A DNA stretch of 64,000 nt from positions 310,001 to 374,000 of the forward strand of contig NZ_CP106877.1 of the NCBI RefSeq assembly GCF_026547205.1. Direction: 5' to 3'. A program made the translations under genes and the position numbers. Below are positions 1 through 8,628 of the stretch, piece by piece. Source of the stretch: Fervidibacillus halotolerans. Its GTDB lineage: Bacteria > Bacillota > Bacilli > Bacillales > Caldibacillaceae. Below the pieces are notes generated by a model. The model did no database searches and was not told where the DNA came from. It saw only the letters and a program-made list of their open reading frames with translations. Numbering within the stretch: the first letter of the stretch is position 1; each line of letters opens with the position of its first letter.

Positions 1-2330
1 GACTATTAGAAATTACAAAATTCTTCACCCTGTTTGATAAAGACGTAAAAAAAGTCGCCCGCTATCAACAATATTTTGCCATAAAGGAAATTATCAAAAC
101 CATTGAAAAACGTGACGAAAATGGGAATCGTCAAAGCGGTGTGATTTGGCATACGCAAGGTTCTGGAAAATCCCTTACGATGGTGATGCTCGCTCGATAT
201 ATTTTATCTGAACTCTATCAATACCATCCGAAGGTCGTTGTTGTCACAGACCGGATTGAATTGGATAAACAAATTCATAAAACCTTTAGCCATTCGAGAT
301 TAAAAGCAAGCCGGGCGATGTCAGGCAATCATTTAGTCGATTTAATTCAAGACAACAACGCAGATATTATTACTTCATTAGTTCATAAATTCGATACGGC
401 TTCTTCCAAACAAAAACCGGTCGAGTCGAAGGACATTTTTATACTTGTTGATGAATCCCATCGAACCCAATATGGGGAACTTCATATGAAGATGAGAAAG
501 GTGTTTCCCAATGCGTGCTATCTTGGCTTTACCGGAACACCATTGATGAAAAAGGAAAAAAGTACATTAATTAAGTTTGGGAAACTGATCCATAAGTATA
601 CGATTGCAGACGCTGTAAAAGATAAAGCCATCGTTCCCCTCTTGTATGAGGGAAAAATGGTGGAACAATCTGTGAATCGTAAAGCAATTGATCACCGCCT
701 CGAAATGATCACGAGAAATCTTAATGAAAAGCAAAAGGAAGAAGTGAAAAAAAGATGGAGCAAATACGAAAAACTCGCTTCATCGGAACAACGGATTTAT
801 TTAATTGCCGAAGATATTAATAAACATTTTCTGGAAAACTATAAAACGCAAGGCTCTCATTTCAAAGCAATGTTTGCAACGAATAGCAAAATCGAGGCCA
901 TTAAATATTTAGAGGCATTTGAAGAATTGGGAGACTTAAATTGTGCGGTCGTCATCTCACCGCCGGATCAGCGGGAAGGTCATGAAGTTGTTGATGAAGA
1001 ATCAAAGGATAAAGTACTCAATTTTTGGAAACAAATGATGAACCGGTATGGCACACCAGAAAATTATGAAGATGCCATCAAAGATGAATTTATAAACGGC
1101 GATGAGCTTGATTTGTTAATCGTTGTTGATAAATTGCTCACAGGTTTTGATGCACCTCGGGCAACGGTGATGTATATCGATAAGCCCATGAAAGAACATA
1201 CCCTTCTTCAAGCAATTGCCCGCGTCAATCGGCTGTATGAAGGAAAAGATTATGGGTTAATTGTCGATTACCGTGGTTTGTTGGAAAAACTGGACGAAGC
1301 GATGCAAATGTATTCCGGTGCAGGATTAGAAAACTTTGATCCGGAAGATTTAAAAGGTGCAATTTACGATATTATTAGTATCATTGGTTCCTTGCGTCAA
1401 TATTATTCAGATTTATGGCAAATATTCGCTTCCATAAAAAATAAACAGGATAGGGAAGCGTTCGAAGTTTTGTTAGAAGATGAAGAACGGCGGGAACAAT
1501 TTTACAACGTTTTAAGCAATTTTGGACGAAATCTAAGCATTGCTTTACAGTCCGAACGAATTTATGAGGCGTTATCATCGGAAGAACTACAAAAGTACAA
1601 GCGAGACTTCAAATTTTTCCAAGATCTTCGTAAAAGTGTGAAGATACGGTATTCAGATACGATCGATCATAAAGAGTATGAAGCGAAAATGCAGAAATTA
1701 ATGGATAGTTATATTTCCGCTGAAGAAGTGATTCGTATTACAAATCCCGTCGATATTTTAAACGCGAAGGCGTTTGAGGAAGAAATCGAGCGACTTGGTT
1801 CTAAACGGGCAAAGGCGGATGCCATTCGAACACGCCTCACGAAAAGTATTCATACGAAGTGGGATGAAAACCCGGCTTATTATAAAAAATTTTCCGAGCT
1901 TATTAAAGAAACATTTCAAATGTATAAAGATAAACGAATTTCAGAAGCCGAGTATTTGCGTCGGATGGAAGAACATAGGAAGGAATATGGAAGTGGTGAA
2001 TCGACGGAATCATATCCGGCTGTTATTAAAGAAAATCGAAACGCCCAAGCATTTTACGGAAAGACAAAAGAAATTTTAAGTAAGACGATTGATAGAAGAG
2101 CTAGTTATCATGCGGATGACCTCGGGGATCTCGCGCAAAAGATGGACGAAATTATTCAGTCGCACATTAAAGTCGATTGGCATACGAACTTGGACATTCA
2201 AAAGCGCATTGAACAGGATCTGGATGATCTTCTGTATGATTTTCAAAAAGAATTCAACTTCGAATTAGACTTTGATACAAATGATAAAATCATCGAAGAA
2301 ATAAAAAAGATTGCTTTAAAACGATATTAA
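1..2330 (+). CDS. hsdR: Type I restriction enzyme subunit R (HsdR), 5' end outside window
   Basis: The reading frame is open from base 3, so the gene starts before the window; GTG at 141 is internal. It encodes the ATP-driven DNA translocase and nuclease subunit of a type I restriction-modification complex, which works with HsdM and HsdS (not visible). Superfamily 2 helicase motifs are visible counted from base 141: Walker A TQGSGKS (residues 5-11), motif II DESHR (104-108), motif III GFTGTP (129-134), then DKLLTGFDAP and LLQAIARVNRLY (motifs V and VI). The C-terminal 300 residues are charged and helical, as in the helical domain of HsdR. The PD-(D/E)XK nuclease domain normally lies N-terminal, so it cannot be checked here. 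No internal stop is seen. Downstream peptidase gene follows after 12 bases. Confidence 0.93.
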   Translation, partial: LLEITKFFTLFDKDVKKVARYQQYFAIKEIIKTIEKRDENGNRQSGVIWHTQGSGKSLTMVMLARYILSELYQYHPKVVVVTDRIELDKQIHKTFSHSRLKASRAMSGNHLVDLIQDNNADIITSLVHKFDTASSKQKPVESKDIFILVDESHRTQYGELHMKMRKVFPNACYLGFTGTPLMKKEKSTLIKFGKLIHKYTIADAVKDKAIVPLLYEGKMVEQSVNRKAIDHRLEMITRNLNEKQKEEVKKRWSKYEKLASSEQRIYLIAEDINKHFLENYKTQGSHFKAMFATNSKIEAIKYLEAFEELGDLNCAVVISPPDQREGHEVVDEESKDKVLNFWKQMMNRYGTPENYEDAIKDEFINGDELDLLIVVDKLLTGFDAPRATVMYIDKPMKEHTLLQAIARVNRLYEGKDYGLIVDYRGLLEKLDEAMQMYSGAGLENFDPEDLKGAIYDIISIIGSLRQYYSDLWQIFASIKNKQDREAFEVLLEDEERREQFYNVLSNFGRNLSIALQSERIYEALSSEELQKYKRDFKFFQDLRKSVKIRYSDTIDHKEYEAKMQKLMDSYISAEEVIRITNPVDILNAKAFEEEIERLGSKRAKADAIRTRLTKSIHTKWDENPAYYKKFSELIKETFQMYKDKRISEAEYLRRMEEHRKEYGSGESTESYPAVIKENRNAQAFYGKTKEILSKTIDRRASYHADDLGDLAQKMDEIIQSHIKVDWHTNLDIQKRIEQDLDDLLYDFQKEFNFELDFDTNDKIIEEIKKIALKRY

Positions 2331-2342
2331 GGCGGGAGCAAC

Positions 2343-3068
2343 ATGGAAAAATATCAAATCGAATACGCCAACAAAATTATTGATTTCGTTGTAACACGAA
2401 AAAAGGTGAAAAATGTAAATCTCCATGTAAAACCTGACATGACGATTGAAGTGACTGCCAATGAACGTGTGCCGATTGATTTTATCTCAAATTTTGTAAA
2501 ATCGAAAGGATCATGGATTCTCAAACATGTGGGGAATTTTAAAGAAGTACAACCGTATAAACAGAGTGAGCGGGAATACGTCAGCGGGGAATCGTTTAAA
2601 TATTTAGGAAAACAGTATCGTCTTCGGGTGCAACAGACGTCAGAAGAAGAAATGGTAAAATATTTTCGTGGGTTTATATATTTGCATGTGAAGGATCCAA
2701 ACAACTTCAGTCGGAAAGCAAAACTCATGGAAGAATGGTATCGAAAAAAAGCTCGCATTATATTCAATGAATCTTTGGAAAAAGTGTACCCATTCCTCCA
2801 AAAATACGGTGTTGAAAAACCGAAAATTGACATTCGATTGATGAAAGCTCGTTGGGGTTCGGCTCAAACAGAGAAAAAAACAATCTTGCTAAATTCTGAA
2901 CTTATCAAAGCACCAAAATACTGTATTGACTATGTCGTCCTCCATGAACTCATCCACTTCATGTACAACGACCATAGTGAAAACTTTTATCAAATGTTGT
3001 ATACGTTAATGCCGGATTGGGAAAAACGAAAAGCGATTTTAGACGAAGAGGTGGTAAGGGATTTATAA
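2343..3068 (+). CDS. YgjP-type (DUF45) metal-dependent hydrolase
   Basis: A 241-residue protein with the zinc metallopeptidase signature HELIH at residues 201-205 followed by DHS with a third ligand candidate His211, and the preceding RWGSA motif (170-174) typical of the YgjP/DUF45 (M48-related) family. No signal peptide or membrane segment, so it is probably cytoplasmic. Family members are very often the last gene of type I restriction-modification operons, and this one begins 12 bases after hsdR with GGCGGGAG as ribosome binding site, so co-transcription is likely. The substrate is unknown; the family assignment is firm, the role in restriction is inference from context. Confidence 0.85.
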   Translation: MEKYQIEYANKIIDFVVTRKKVKNVNLHVKPDMTIEVTANERVPIDFISNFVKSKGSWILKHVGNFKEVQPYKQSEREYVSGESFKYLGKQYRLRVQQTSEEEMVKYFRGFIYLHVKDPNNFSRKAKLMEEWYRKKARIIFNESLEKVYPFLQKYGVEKPKIDIRLMKARWGSAQTEKKTILLNSELIKAPKYCIDYVVLHELIHFMYNDHSENFYQMLYTLMPDWEKRKAILDEEVVRDL

Positions 3069-3151
3069 CCAAGAATTAGTATAAAATTTTTAAAAAGATT
3101 GCTATAAAGTTGTGTGAATCCTCGGTATTCATCAACTAGATTAAGCAACGG

Positions 3152-3199
3152 AAGGCAGTTTCACTAGACAAGACTTTGTTTGTGGAGTTGCCTTTTTAT
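3152..3199 (+). terminator. Rho-independent terminator after the hsdR operon
   Basis: A 13-pair stem with AAGGCAGTTTCAC at 3152-3164 and GTGGAGTTGCCTT at 3182-3194, three of the pairs G-U, followed by TTTATTT. It sits 84 bases after the peptidase stop and fits the end of the hsdR-peptidase transcript. Confidence 0.75.
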
Positions 3200-3317
3200 T
3201 TAAATTATTAATGGTTTAAATCTGTTCGTCTATTTTGCTAAAAGTATCTTTATCAAAAGATACCAATGTTGATCAGCAAGATTATGAAATAGAAACACAT
3301 TGGAGGAGTGAAAAAAG

Positions 3318-4016
3318 ATGAAAAATATTTTTTCATATAATGTAGATACTAGAAAAAATGCATATGTCAATTGGAGAATGGATAGAGGTGAAAATCAATT
3401 AAAAAATAAAATTAAAAATATGATTACTATTGCGGATGGCTATATGAAATCCTCCTTAATATTGGCTCGACATGCTTTAGAAGATAATATAGATAAAAAA
3501 GCAGACATATTAATTTTTCCAATACTGTGTAGTGCAAATCATGCAATTGAATTATACTTAAAATCCACAGTTTGGACTCTTAATATACTCTTAAAAAACG
3601 ATGAAGTATTTCCAAAAACTCATAATATTCGTCAATTATTGAGTATTGTTAAATCCAGAGTCAATGAATATGAGCATGATAGAAAAAAGAAAAATCAATT
3701 TAAAGAAATGATAAAAAATCTAGATATTTACATAGAAGAACTCTTTTCGAAAATAGAGAAAGGCAATTACAATACAAAAAAAGATAACATGGATTTCTCT
3801 CGATATCCTTTCGATTCAAAATTAGTTCCACATTTCTATATAGAGACTTTTAATAATGTTGTTGTAGATTTAGAGAATTTTATAAATAGATTTGAAGAAA
3901 TAGAATACAATTTAAGCATTATTGCAGAACATTATTTTTATGACCACTTATTACATAAAAACGACCTAAACTTAATGATGCTAAATAAAAATACAAATGA
4001 TAATAAAATCTTTTGA
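3318..4016 (+). CDS. Uncharacterised protein, possibly HEPN-like
   Basis: A 232-residue, Lys/Asn/Ile-rich soluble protein that I do not recognise with certainty. The start ATG is preceded by GGAGGAGTG. The segment around residues 70-125 (ANHAIELYLKSTVWTL, then KTHNIRQLL) resembles the helical core of HEPN-type proteins, where a paired helix and a tHni-ll motif recur; however the canonical RNase motif R-x4-6-H is not seen (the closest is RYPFDSKLVPH, with nine residues between R and H). Base composition is visibly more AT-rich than hsdR, suggesting transfer. It lies 48 bases before an IS21-type element, and before that insertion it would have been the neighbour of the reverse transcriptase gene. 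Alternative: unrelated helical protein. Confidence 0.55.
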   Translation: MKNIFSYNVDTRKNAYVNWRMDRGENQLKNKIKNMITIADGYMKSSLILARHALEDNIDKKADILIFPILCSANHAIELYLKSTVWTLNILLKNDEVFPKTHNIRQLLSIVKSRVNEYEHDRKKKNQFKEMIKNLDIYIEELFSKIEKGNYNTKKDNMDFSRYPFDSKLVPHFYIETFNNVVVDLENFINRFEEIEYNLSIIAEHYFYDHLLHKNDLNLMMLNKNTNDNKIF

Positions 4017-4127
4017 ATATCACCCATATACTAAGCTTCGTTATTGTTTGAACAATGAATAGTTGTATTTGGCAAGAGAAAAATGTATAAAATGGCAAGC
4101 CTTTTTGTAGCCACCTGCAAACCCACT

Positions 4128-4850
4128 TTAGTATCGATTAGACACTGATTCTCTTAAACGATGACTCTCACCTTTAAATAAGATTAAACGGGAATGGTGA
4201 ATGAGCCGATCTACTACTGCTTCCGTTAAAATCGGATCACCAAAAATATGATTCCATTGTCCAAACTGAAGATTGGTGGTAACGATGATGCTTTTTTGTT
4301 CATAACACAGGCTGATTACTTGAAAAAGTAATTCTGCTCCTTGCTTGTGTAAGGGAATATATCCTAATTCATCTAAAATCAGTAAATCGAGCTTTTCAAT
4401 CTGCTTAAAAAACTTATTTAATAATCCTTTCTCATTGGCCTCTAAAAGTTGATTGACCAAAGAGGCAACAGTATAAAACTTCACTCTCATTCCATACTTG
4501 CGTATGACATTTAATCCGATCAAAGTAGATAGATAAGTCTTACCAACACCTACTCCTCCGTAGAAAATAAGATTTTCTTTTCTCTCGATAAATTTACCAT
4601 CGAGAAGATCTGTTTGGGTGATTCCTTGCCCGAGTTCAATATCTTTCCAATCAAACGTTTTGCCATACTTGTTTGGCAATGTTGCCGATTTTAGTAATAA
4701 ATTGATTTTCCGTTTTTCACGCTGGGCAATCTCTTGTTCGAAGAGTTTTAATAAATATTCTTCATGATTTCTGGCGTTAACTTCATGGTAATGTTCACGA
4801 ATCCAACTCAGTTTCAATCTTTTGGCATATTGTTGAATGAGATCATTCAT
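4128..4850 (-). CDS. istB: IS21 helper ATPase IstB, copy 1
   Basis: An AAA+ ATPase of 240 residues that assists the IS21 transposase in target capture. Walker A GGVGVGKT and Walker B LLILDELGYIP are visible, with the C-terminal TEAVVDRLIHHSR segment typical of IstB. The start is set at 4850 (ATG) because GAAAGGGGTGG lies just upstream; a longer frame to 4886 exists but lacks such a site. The start overlaps the istA stop by eight bases, implying translational coupling. Length fits the family. A distinct, only distantly similar IstB is encoded at 54141-54914. Confidence 0.93.
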   Translation of the reverse strand: MNDLIQQYAKRLKLSWIREHYHEVNARNHEEYLLKLFEQEIAQREKRKINLLLKSATLPNKYGKTFDWKDIELGQGITQTDLLDGKFIERKENLIFYGGVGVGKTYLSTLIGLNVIRKYGMRVKFYTVASLVNQLLEANEKGLLNKFFKQIEKLDLLILDELGYIPLHKQGAELLFQVISLCYEQKSIIVTTNLQFGQWNHIFGDPILTEAVVDRLIHHSRLILFKGESHRLRESVSNRY

Positions 4851-6357
4851 ATTCGCCACCCCTTTCTGAGAACATGGCGGTATCATATTGGCTCATGCCT
4901 CTTACAACATTTGGCAGTTCCGGAACCGAATGGATCATCTGTAATGTAAAACGATCGCCTTGTCCAGAAATCAATTGAATATAGGCATGTTTGATCGTTT
5001 CTATTGAAGGGTGGCCAGAAGCCATTGCCAAATCTAATGCCTCGCTTGCTTTATGAAAATCATAGTCTTTGAGAATCGCTGAAAGGAGTTGTAATGCTTT
5101 CTTTTTCTCTTCCAATGTGCATGTTTCCAAATAATTTTGCCAATTGTGCGGAAGCTGCTCATAAAATGTACTATATTTCAAGGCCGTCGGTCTTTTAGCC
5201 ATTAAAGCCAAATACGGCTGCCATTTCATGGACTTCATTTTTTCCCCATATATTCTTTCATGTCGAACAATGATTTCACCATTTTCATCGATGATATCGA
5301 CCCGATTATATGTAATCCCGACCAATACGGTTTGACTAGCGAATCGGGGAGATGTTGAATATTTCTTGGCGTCGATCTGTATAAAACCATATTTATCTGC
5401 TTTTACTGTTTCATATCGAGTACATGTGTATTCTTTTGCAGGAAGACATAGGAAAGTAGCTCTTTCTTCTTCATGTAATTTTGCAATTTCTATCTTTTTT
5501 TCATAATGTTGTCGTTGATGATCCCTTTCACATTCTTCCCATAGCTGTCGATTAAAATCCTCAAGATTATATATAGTCCGTTCCGGAAGGAACATATTGT
5601 TCCTAATATACTTGACTTTTGATTCGACATGACCTTTCTCATTTCCGGAGTCAGGGTTACAAAACTCGTAAGCAAATCCGTAATGAAGGGCAAATTGTTG
5701 AAAACCTTCCGTTAAAATCCGTTTGCCATGTGGAAGTATTTTCTTTACTGCTGGTGTTAAGTTATCAAAACGGATTCTACATGGAACACCCCCAATATGA
5801 TGGAAGAAACGCTTCAATCCTTCCAAAAAACATTCTTGGTTTTGAGATTCAAACACTTGCACATATGCAGCATTACTAGATGGAAAGGACATGACCAAAA
5901 AGGGGAGATCCACCACTTTTCCCATATATTTAAACGGAGCTTCCCCAAAATCAACTTGAGCGTCTCCTGGCTTCGCCTCAAGTGGTAATGCAGCCTCATT
6001 GCTTTCCTCAAGTAATTCCTTCTTGCGTTTTGCCACATATGCGCGTACAGTCCGATCAGAACCTTTAAAATTTTCGTTTTCTACCAACAGTTGCCAAATA
6101 CGCTTGGCAGTTCGTCGATATTTCTTTTTCTTTTTTAAATCCTCTCTCAACCATTGATCCACAATGTCTTTTACAGGATCCATAACTGGAGCCGGTTGTG
6201 ATTTTTTTATCTTTTTATTTGGCTGAAATTCTTCCATGTCAGCGTATTTTTTTACTGTTCGGTAATCTACATTGGTTCGCCTTGCGACATCAGAATAACT
6301 GCACCCTTTTCTATTTACTTCTTGTCTGATATACTGTATATCGGTCACTTGTAACAT
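4843..6357 (-). CDS. istA: IS21 transposase IstA, copy 1
   Basis: A 504-residue DDE transposase. The N-terminus carries a helix-turn-helix (residues about 5-35, VNRKGCSYSDVARRTNVDYRTVKKY, read in two parts), followed by the retroviral-integrase-type core with DAQVDFGEAPF (first Asp), IRFDNLTPAV (second Asp) and GNEKGHVESKV (Glu), and the C-terminal Mu-type beta domain. The start ATG follows AGGAGGT at 11 bases and a closer GGAG. Length matches the long IS21-type transposases and no stop or frameshift is seen. It recognises the terminal repeats of the element with IstB as partner. Confidence 0.94.
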   Translation of the reverse strand: MLQVTDIQYIRQEVNRKGCSYSDVARRTNVDYRTVKKYADMEEFQPNKKIKKSQPAPVMDPVKDIVDQWLREDLKKKKKYRRTAKRIWQLLVENENFKGSDRTVRAYVAKRKKELLEESNEAALPLEAKPGDAQVDFGEAPFKYMGKVVDLPFLVMSFPSSNAAYVQVFESQNQECFLEGLKRFFHHIGGVPCRIRFDNLTPAVKKILPHGKRILTEGFQQFALHYGFAYEFCNPDSGNEKGHVESKVKYIRNNMFLPERTIYNLEDFNRQLWEECERDHQRQHYEKKIEIAKLHEEERATFLCLPAKEYTCTRYETVKADKYGFIQIDAKKYSTSPRFASQTVLVGITYNRVDIIDENGEIIVRHERIYGEKMKSMKWQPYLALMAKRPTALKYSTFYEQLPHNWQNYLETCTLEEKKKALQLLSAILKDYDFHKASEALDLAMASGHPSIETIKHAYIQLISGQGDRFTLQMIHSVPELPNVVRGMSQYDTAMFSERGGEYE

Positions 6358-6509
6358 CTCCTTATCTTACCTCCTGTTTTACTAGTTCATCCAACAGGAA
6401 GTGTAATGAATTTAAGGGATGTTCGCAAGTGGCTATTTTTTTGTCTCCCTTCAAGGAGAACCTACATAAAAGGAGTGCCAAAACCTACATTTTTATAATG
6501 CCATAAACA

Positions 6510-6826
6510 GAATAGTAATGTTTTTTACTGTAACCGAACGAAAAAGTTTTGATATCTAAAGATAATTGACAGCTCCATTAATCCGTTTTATATCTAAACT
6601 TTGTATCAGCTATTCCTGAAATATAATTGATGAAAATGATAAAAGGGATAAATATTTTCTAAGTATGATTAAATTCTTATAAAAATGGAATAGAGCCTTG
6701 GTCATTAGTCGGATATAGGATTAAGAGAAGAGATATTTTTAAAATAAGGTGGCTTGCTTAACTACTAACATGTATATATTTAAATAATTTTGGAAGTTTA
6801 CTCGGAGAAGGTGGGAGGTGCATAAG
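6510..6826 (+). other. Leader of the reverse transcriptase gene, no ORF
   Basis: This 317-base stretch between the IS21 copy and the reverse transcriptase holds no reading frame of note. It contains a good promoter (separate entry) whose predicted transcript would begin near 6601, leaving an untranslated leader of about 225 bases. Within it CTATTCC near 6612 can pair with GGAATAG near 6687. Some defence-associated reverse transcriptases use a small RNA encoded just upstream; whether this leader is one is open. Confidence 0.4.
6566..6594 (+). promoter_or_regulatory. Sigma-A-type promoter for the reverse transcriptase
   Basis: A perfect -35 box TTGACA at 6566-6571, 17-base spacer, and -10 TATATC at 6589-6594 (four of six matches). 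It lies 50 bases inside the right flank of the IS21 copy, so the insertion did not remove it. Confidence 0.6.
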
Positions 6827-8370
6827 TTGTCTAATTCAAATATACATGAACAATTAATTAAATATGGATACTTTTCTGAGCATATCCCTTCCTGTTTTAA
6901 CTCGGAATTACTTTTTAAAAATTATAGATCTTTGGTATCAGCTATAAAGTCAGACAACTATAGTGAGCCGTTAACACTTACCATTTCAAAAAATGATAAT
7001 TTTAGGAGAACTATTAAGATACCTAATCCCGAACAGCAACTTAAATTATTTGATTACATAATTAATAATATTGAAGATATAAAAAATTTCTTAGAAGGGA
7101 ATAAACATACGCTTTCTAATCCTTTTAAGAACAAAATATTAAAATATGAAGAAATAGATTTTTTGGATATCCCGAAATTTAAAGATAAGCAAAATTTAGC
7201 TTCTGATTATATAGAGAATTTGATTAAAAAATTAAAAGAATCAATGGGATATAAATACGTTTATAAATTGGATTTAGCAAATTTTTATGACAGTATTTAT
7301 ACACATACAATTGAATGGGCAGTTATTGGAAAAGATGAAGCTAAAGAAAATTCTATAAAGAGAACATTTAAAAATAATTTAGGAGAAAAATTAGATTATT
7401 TTGTAAGAAATACTAATAATAGAGAAACATCTGGAATCCCAACAGGCCCATTTTCTTCTAGAATTATTTCCGAAATATTACTTAAAAAAATTGACGAAGA
7501 GATTGAATTATTAGTTAAAAAAGTTGATTTTAAATTTGTCCATTATGTTGATGATTATGAATTTTATTTTCGAAATGAAGCTGATTTTAATTTGGTTAAA
7601 AACAAAATTAGACGGATTTTCGAAAAATATCGATTAAGAATTAATGAAAGTAAAACTCAGCTAATTGAATATCCTTATCATCATAATACAGATCTGAAAT
7701 ATGAATTTAAGAACCAACTAGAAAAGTTTAAAATTAGTAAAAGAGTTCAAGATGCAGTACTAATATTTTTTAAAGCTGATGAACTATATGAATCGGGAGA
7801 GAAAGGAGCTTATAAATATTTATATAAACAAATTAGAAATGAAACCTTTTCTTCGGTTTGGAAGGAAATCGAACCATTTTTAATTGGTCATTTATTAGTG
7901 AAGCCATCTTTATCCCCATATATATTTAATTTAATCGATAATCATAAAGAGTTGGTAAGCAGTGATTTTATTAATGAATTAAAGACCAATTTAAATTCTA
8001 GTGTTGAAAATGGTCTAGATAATGAAGCAGGTGGTTATTCTGGATTTTATTAAAGTTAAAGTTTGATTTTCTCGAGCATGACATAGAGCATTTACTTAAA
8101 GAGACAGATGACGATTTATTAAGAATAATGATAATAGATTATGTAAATCAAAAACTAATTTCGTCAGAACGTATTAGGTCATGTCTGGATAATTTGCTTA
8201 GCACACTCATTGATTTTAATTTGCGTAGTGAACATTGGTTAATAATTTATGAGTGGGTTTATCATAAATGGTATGGTTATGAAAAAATACATGATAAGTT
8301 GGAAGAAATTGACTTTTTTAAAGCATTAAGAAATAGAAAAGTACATTTTTACTTTCCTTTTTCGATGTAG
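6827..8370 (+). pseudogene. Abi/UG-type reverse transcriptase, broken by a frameshift near 8040
   Basis: The first part (6827-8053) encodes a reverse transcriptase: N-terminal YGYFSEHIPSCF, motif A KLDLANFYDSI, motif B SGIPTGPFSSR, and motif C YVDDYEF, without the endonuclease or maturase parts of group II introns. This points to the abortive-infection/unknown-group class used in phage defence. The frame ends with TAA at 8051, but the -1 frame is open from 8026 and continues with ILLKLKFDFLEHDIEHLL through the helical C-terminus to 8370. One lost base around 8038-8042 would join both parts into about 514 residues. The start is set at TTG 6827 because GGAGG at 6814-6818 lies eight bases before it; the GTG at 6818 overlaps that site. 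A programmed -1 shift cannot be excluded, but no classic slippery heptamer is seen. Very AT-rich, unlike the core genes. Confidence 0.75.
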
Positions 8371-8396
8371 ATTAATAGATGATATGGATTGATATC

Positions 8397-8477
8397 AACC
8401 ACCTTAAACAACTCCGCATACAGCTCCTATAAGATTAATAGGAAGATATGATGGATGTTGGTAGGTGGTTTTATTTT
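8397..8477 (+). terminator. Possible terminator after the reverse transcriptase
   Basis: AACCACCT at 8397-8404 pairs with AGGTGGTT at 8463-8470, followed by TTATTTTTTG. The loop is long (58 bases) and holds an inner hairpin TCCTA/TAGGA. The second arm plus T-run looks like a terminator, the long loop makes it uncertain. Confidence 0.4.
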
Positions 8478-8556
8478 TTGTGAGCTAGATTTGGAAGAAA
8501 AAGATTCTGAAATAAAAAATAATATTGACAAATTGCAGTTGATGAATTATATTGTA

Positions 8557-8596
8557 TATAAATGAATATAAATGATTATAAATGAATATAAATAAT
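8557..8596. repeat. Four tandem 10-base repeats TATAAATGAA
   Basis: Four head-to-tail copies: TATAAATGAA (8557), TATAAATGAT (8567), TATAAATGAA (8577), TATAAATAAT (8587). They end 33 bases before the start of the HTH protein gene, a position suited to binding an autoregulator; the 10-base period would place sites on one face of the helix. Confidence 0.75.
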
Positions 8597-8628
8597 CGAA
8601 AAGATTATCATATAAGGTGGAATGGTTT

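Larger units (their letters stand above)
4064..6509. mobile_element. IS21-family insertion sequence, copy 1, complete
   Basis: A 2446-base element carrying istA and istB on the minus strand. Both ends begin TGT: left TGTATTTGGCA at 4064, right (minus strand) TGTTTATGGCA from 6509. The ends share further similarity, AAAAATGTA then TGGCA and TAGCCAC(C/T)TGC(A/G)AAC, reading inward (left 4080-4122, right 6497-6421), the multiple terminal repeats usual in IS21. It is flanked by an exact 7-base direct repeat GAATAGT at 4057-4063 and 6510-6516, a target duplication. Both genes are open, so the copy may be active. Confidence 0.9.

Noticed and set aside
5490..6038. Frames in either strand inside istA
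   Set aside because: They are shadows of the transposase reading frame with no ribosome binding sites.
6818..8053. Reverse transcriptase as a group II intron or retron
   Set aside because: No maturase or endonuclease part, no intron domain V/VI-like ends; the motifs and N-terminus fit Abi/UG types better. A retron msr/msd was not recognised.
8557..8596. Tandem repeats as a CRISPR array
   Set aside because: The unit is 10 bases with no spacers; a CRISPR needs 20-plus-base repeats with unique spacers. No CRISPR array or cas gene is seen in the window.
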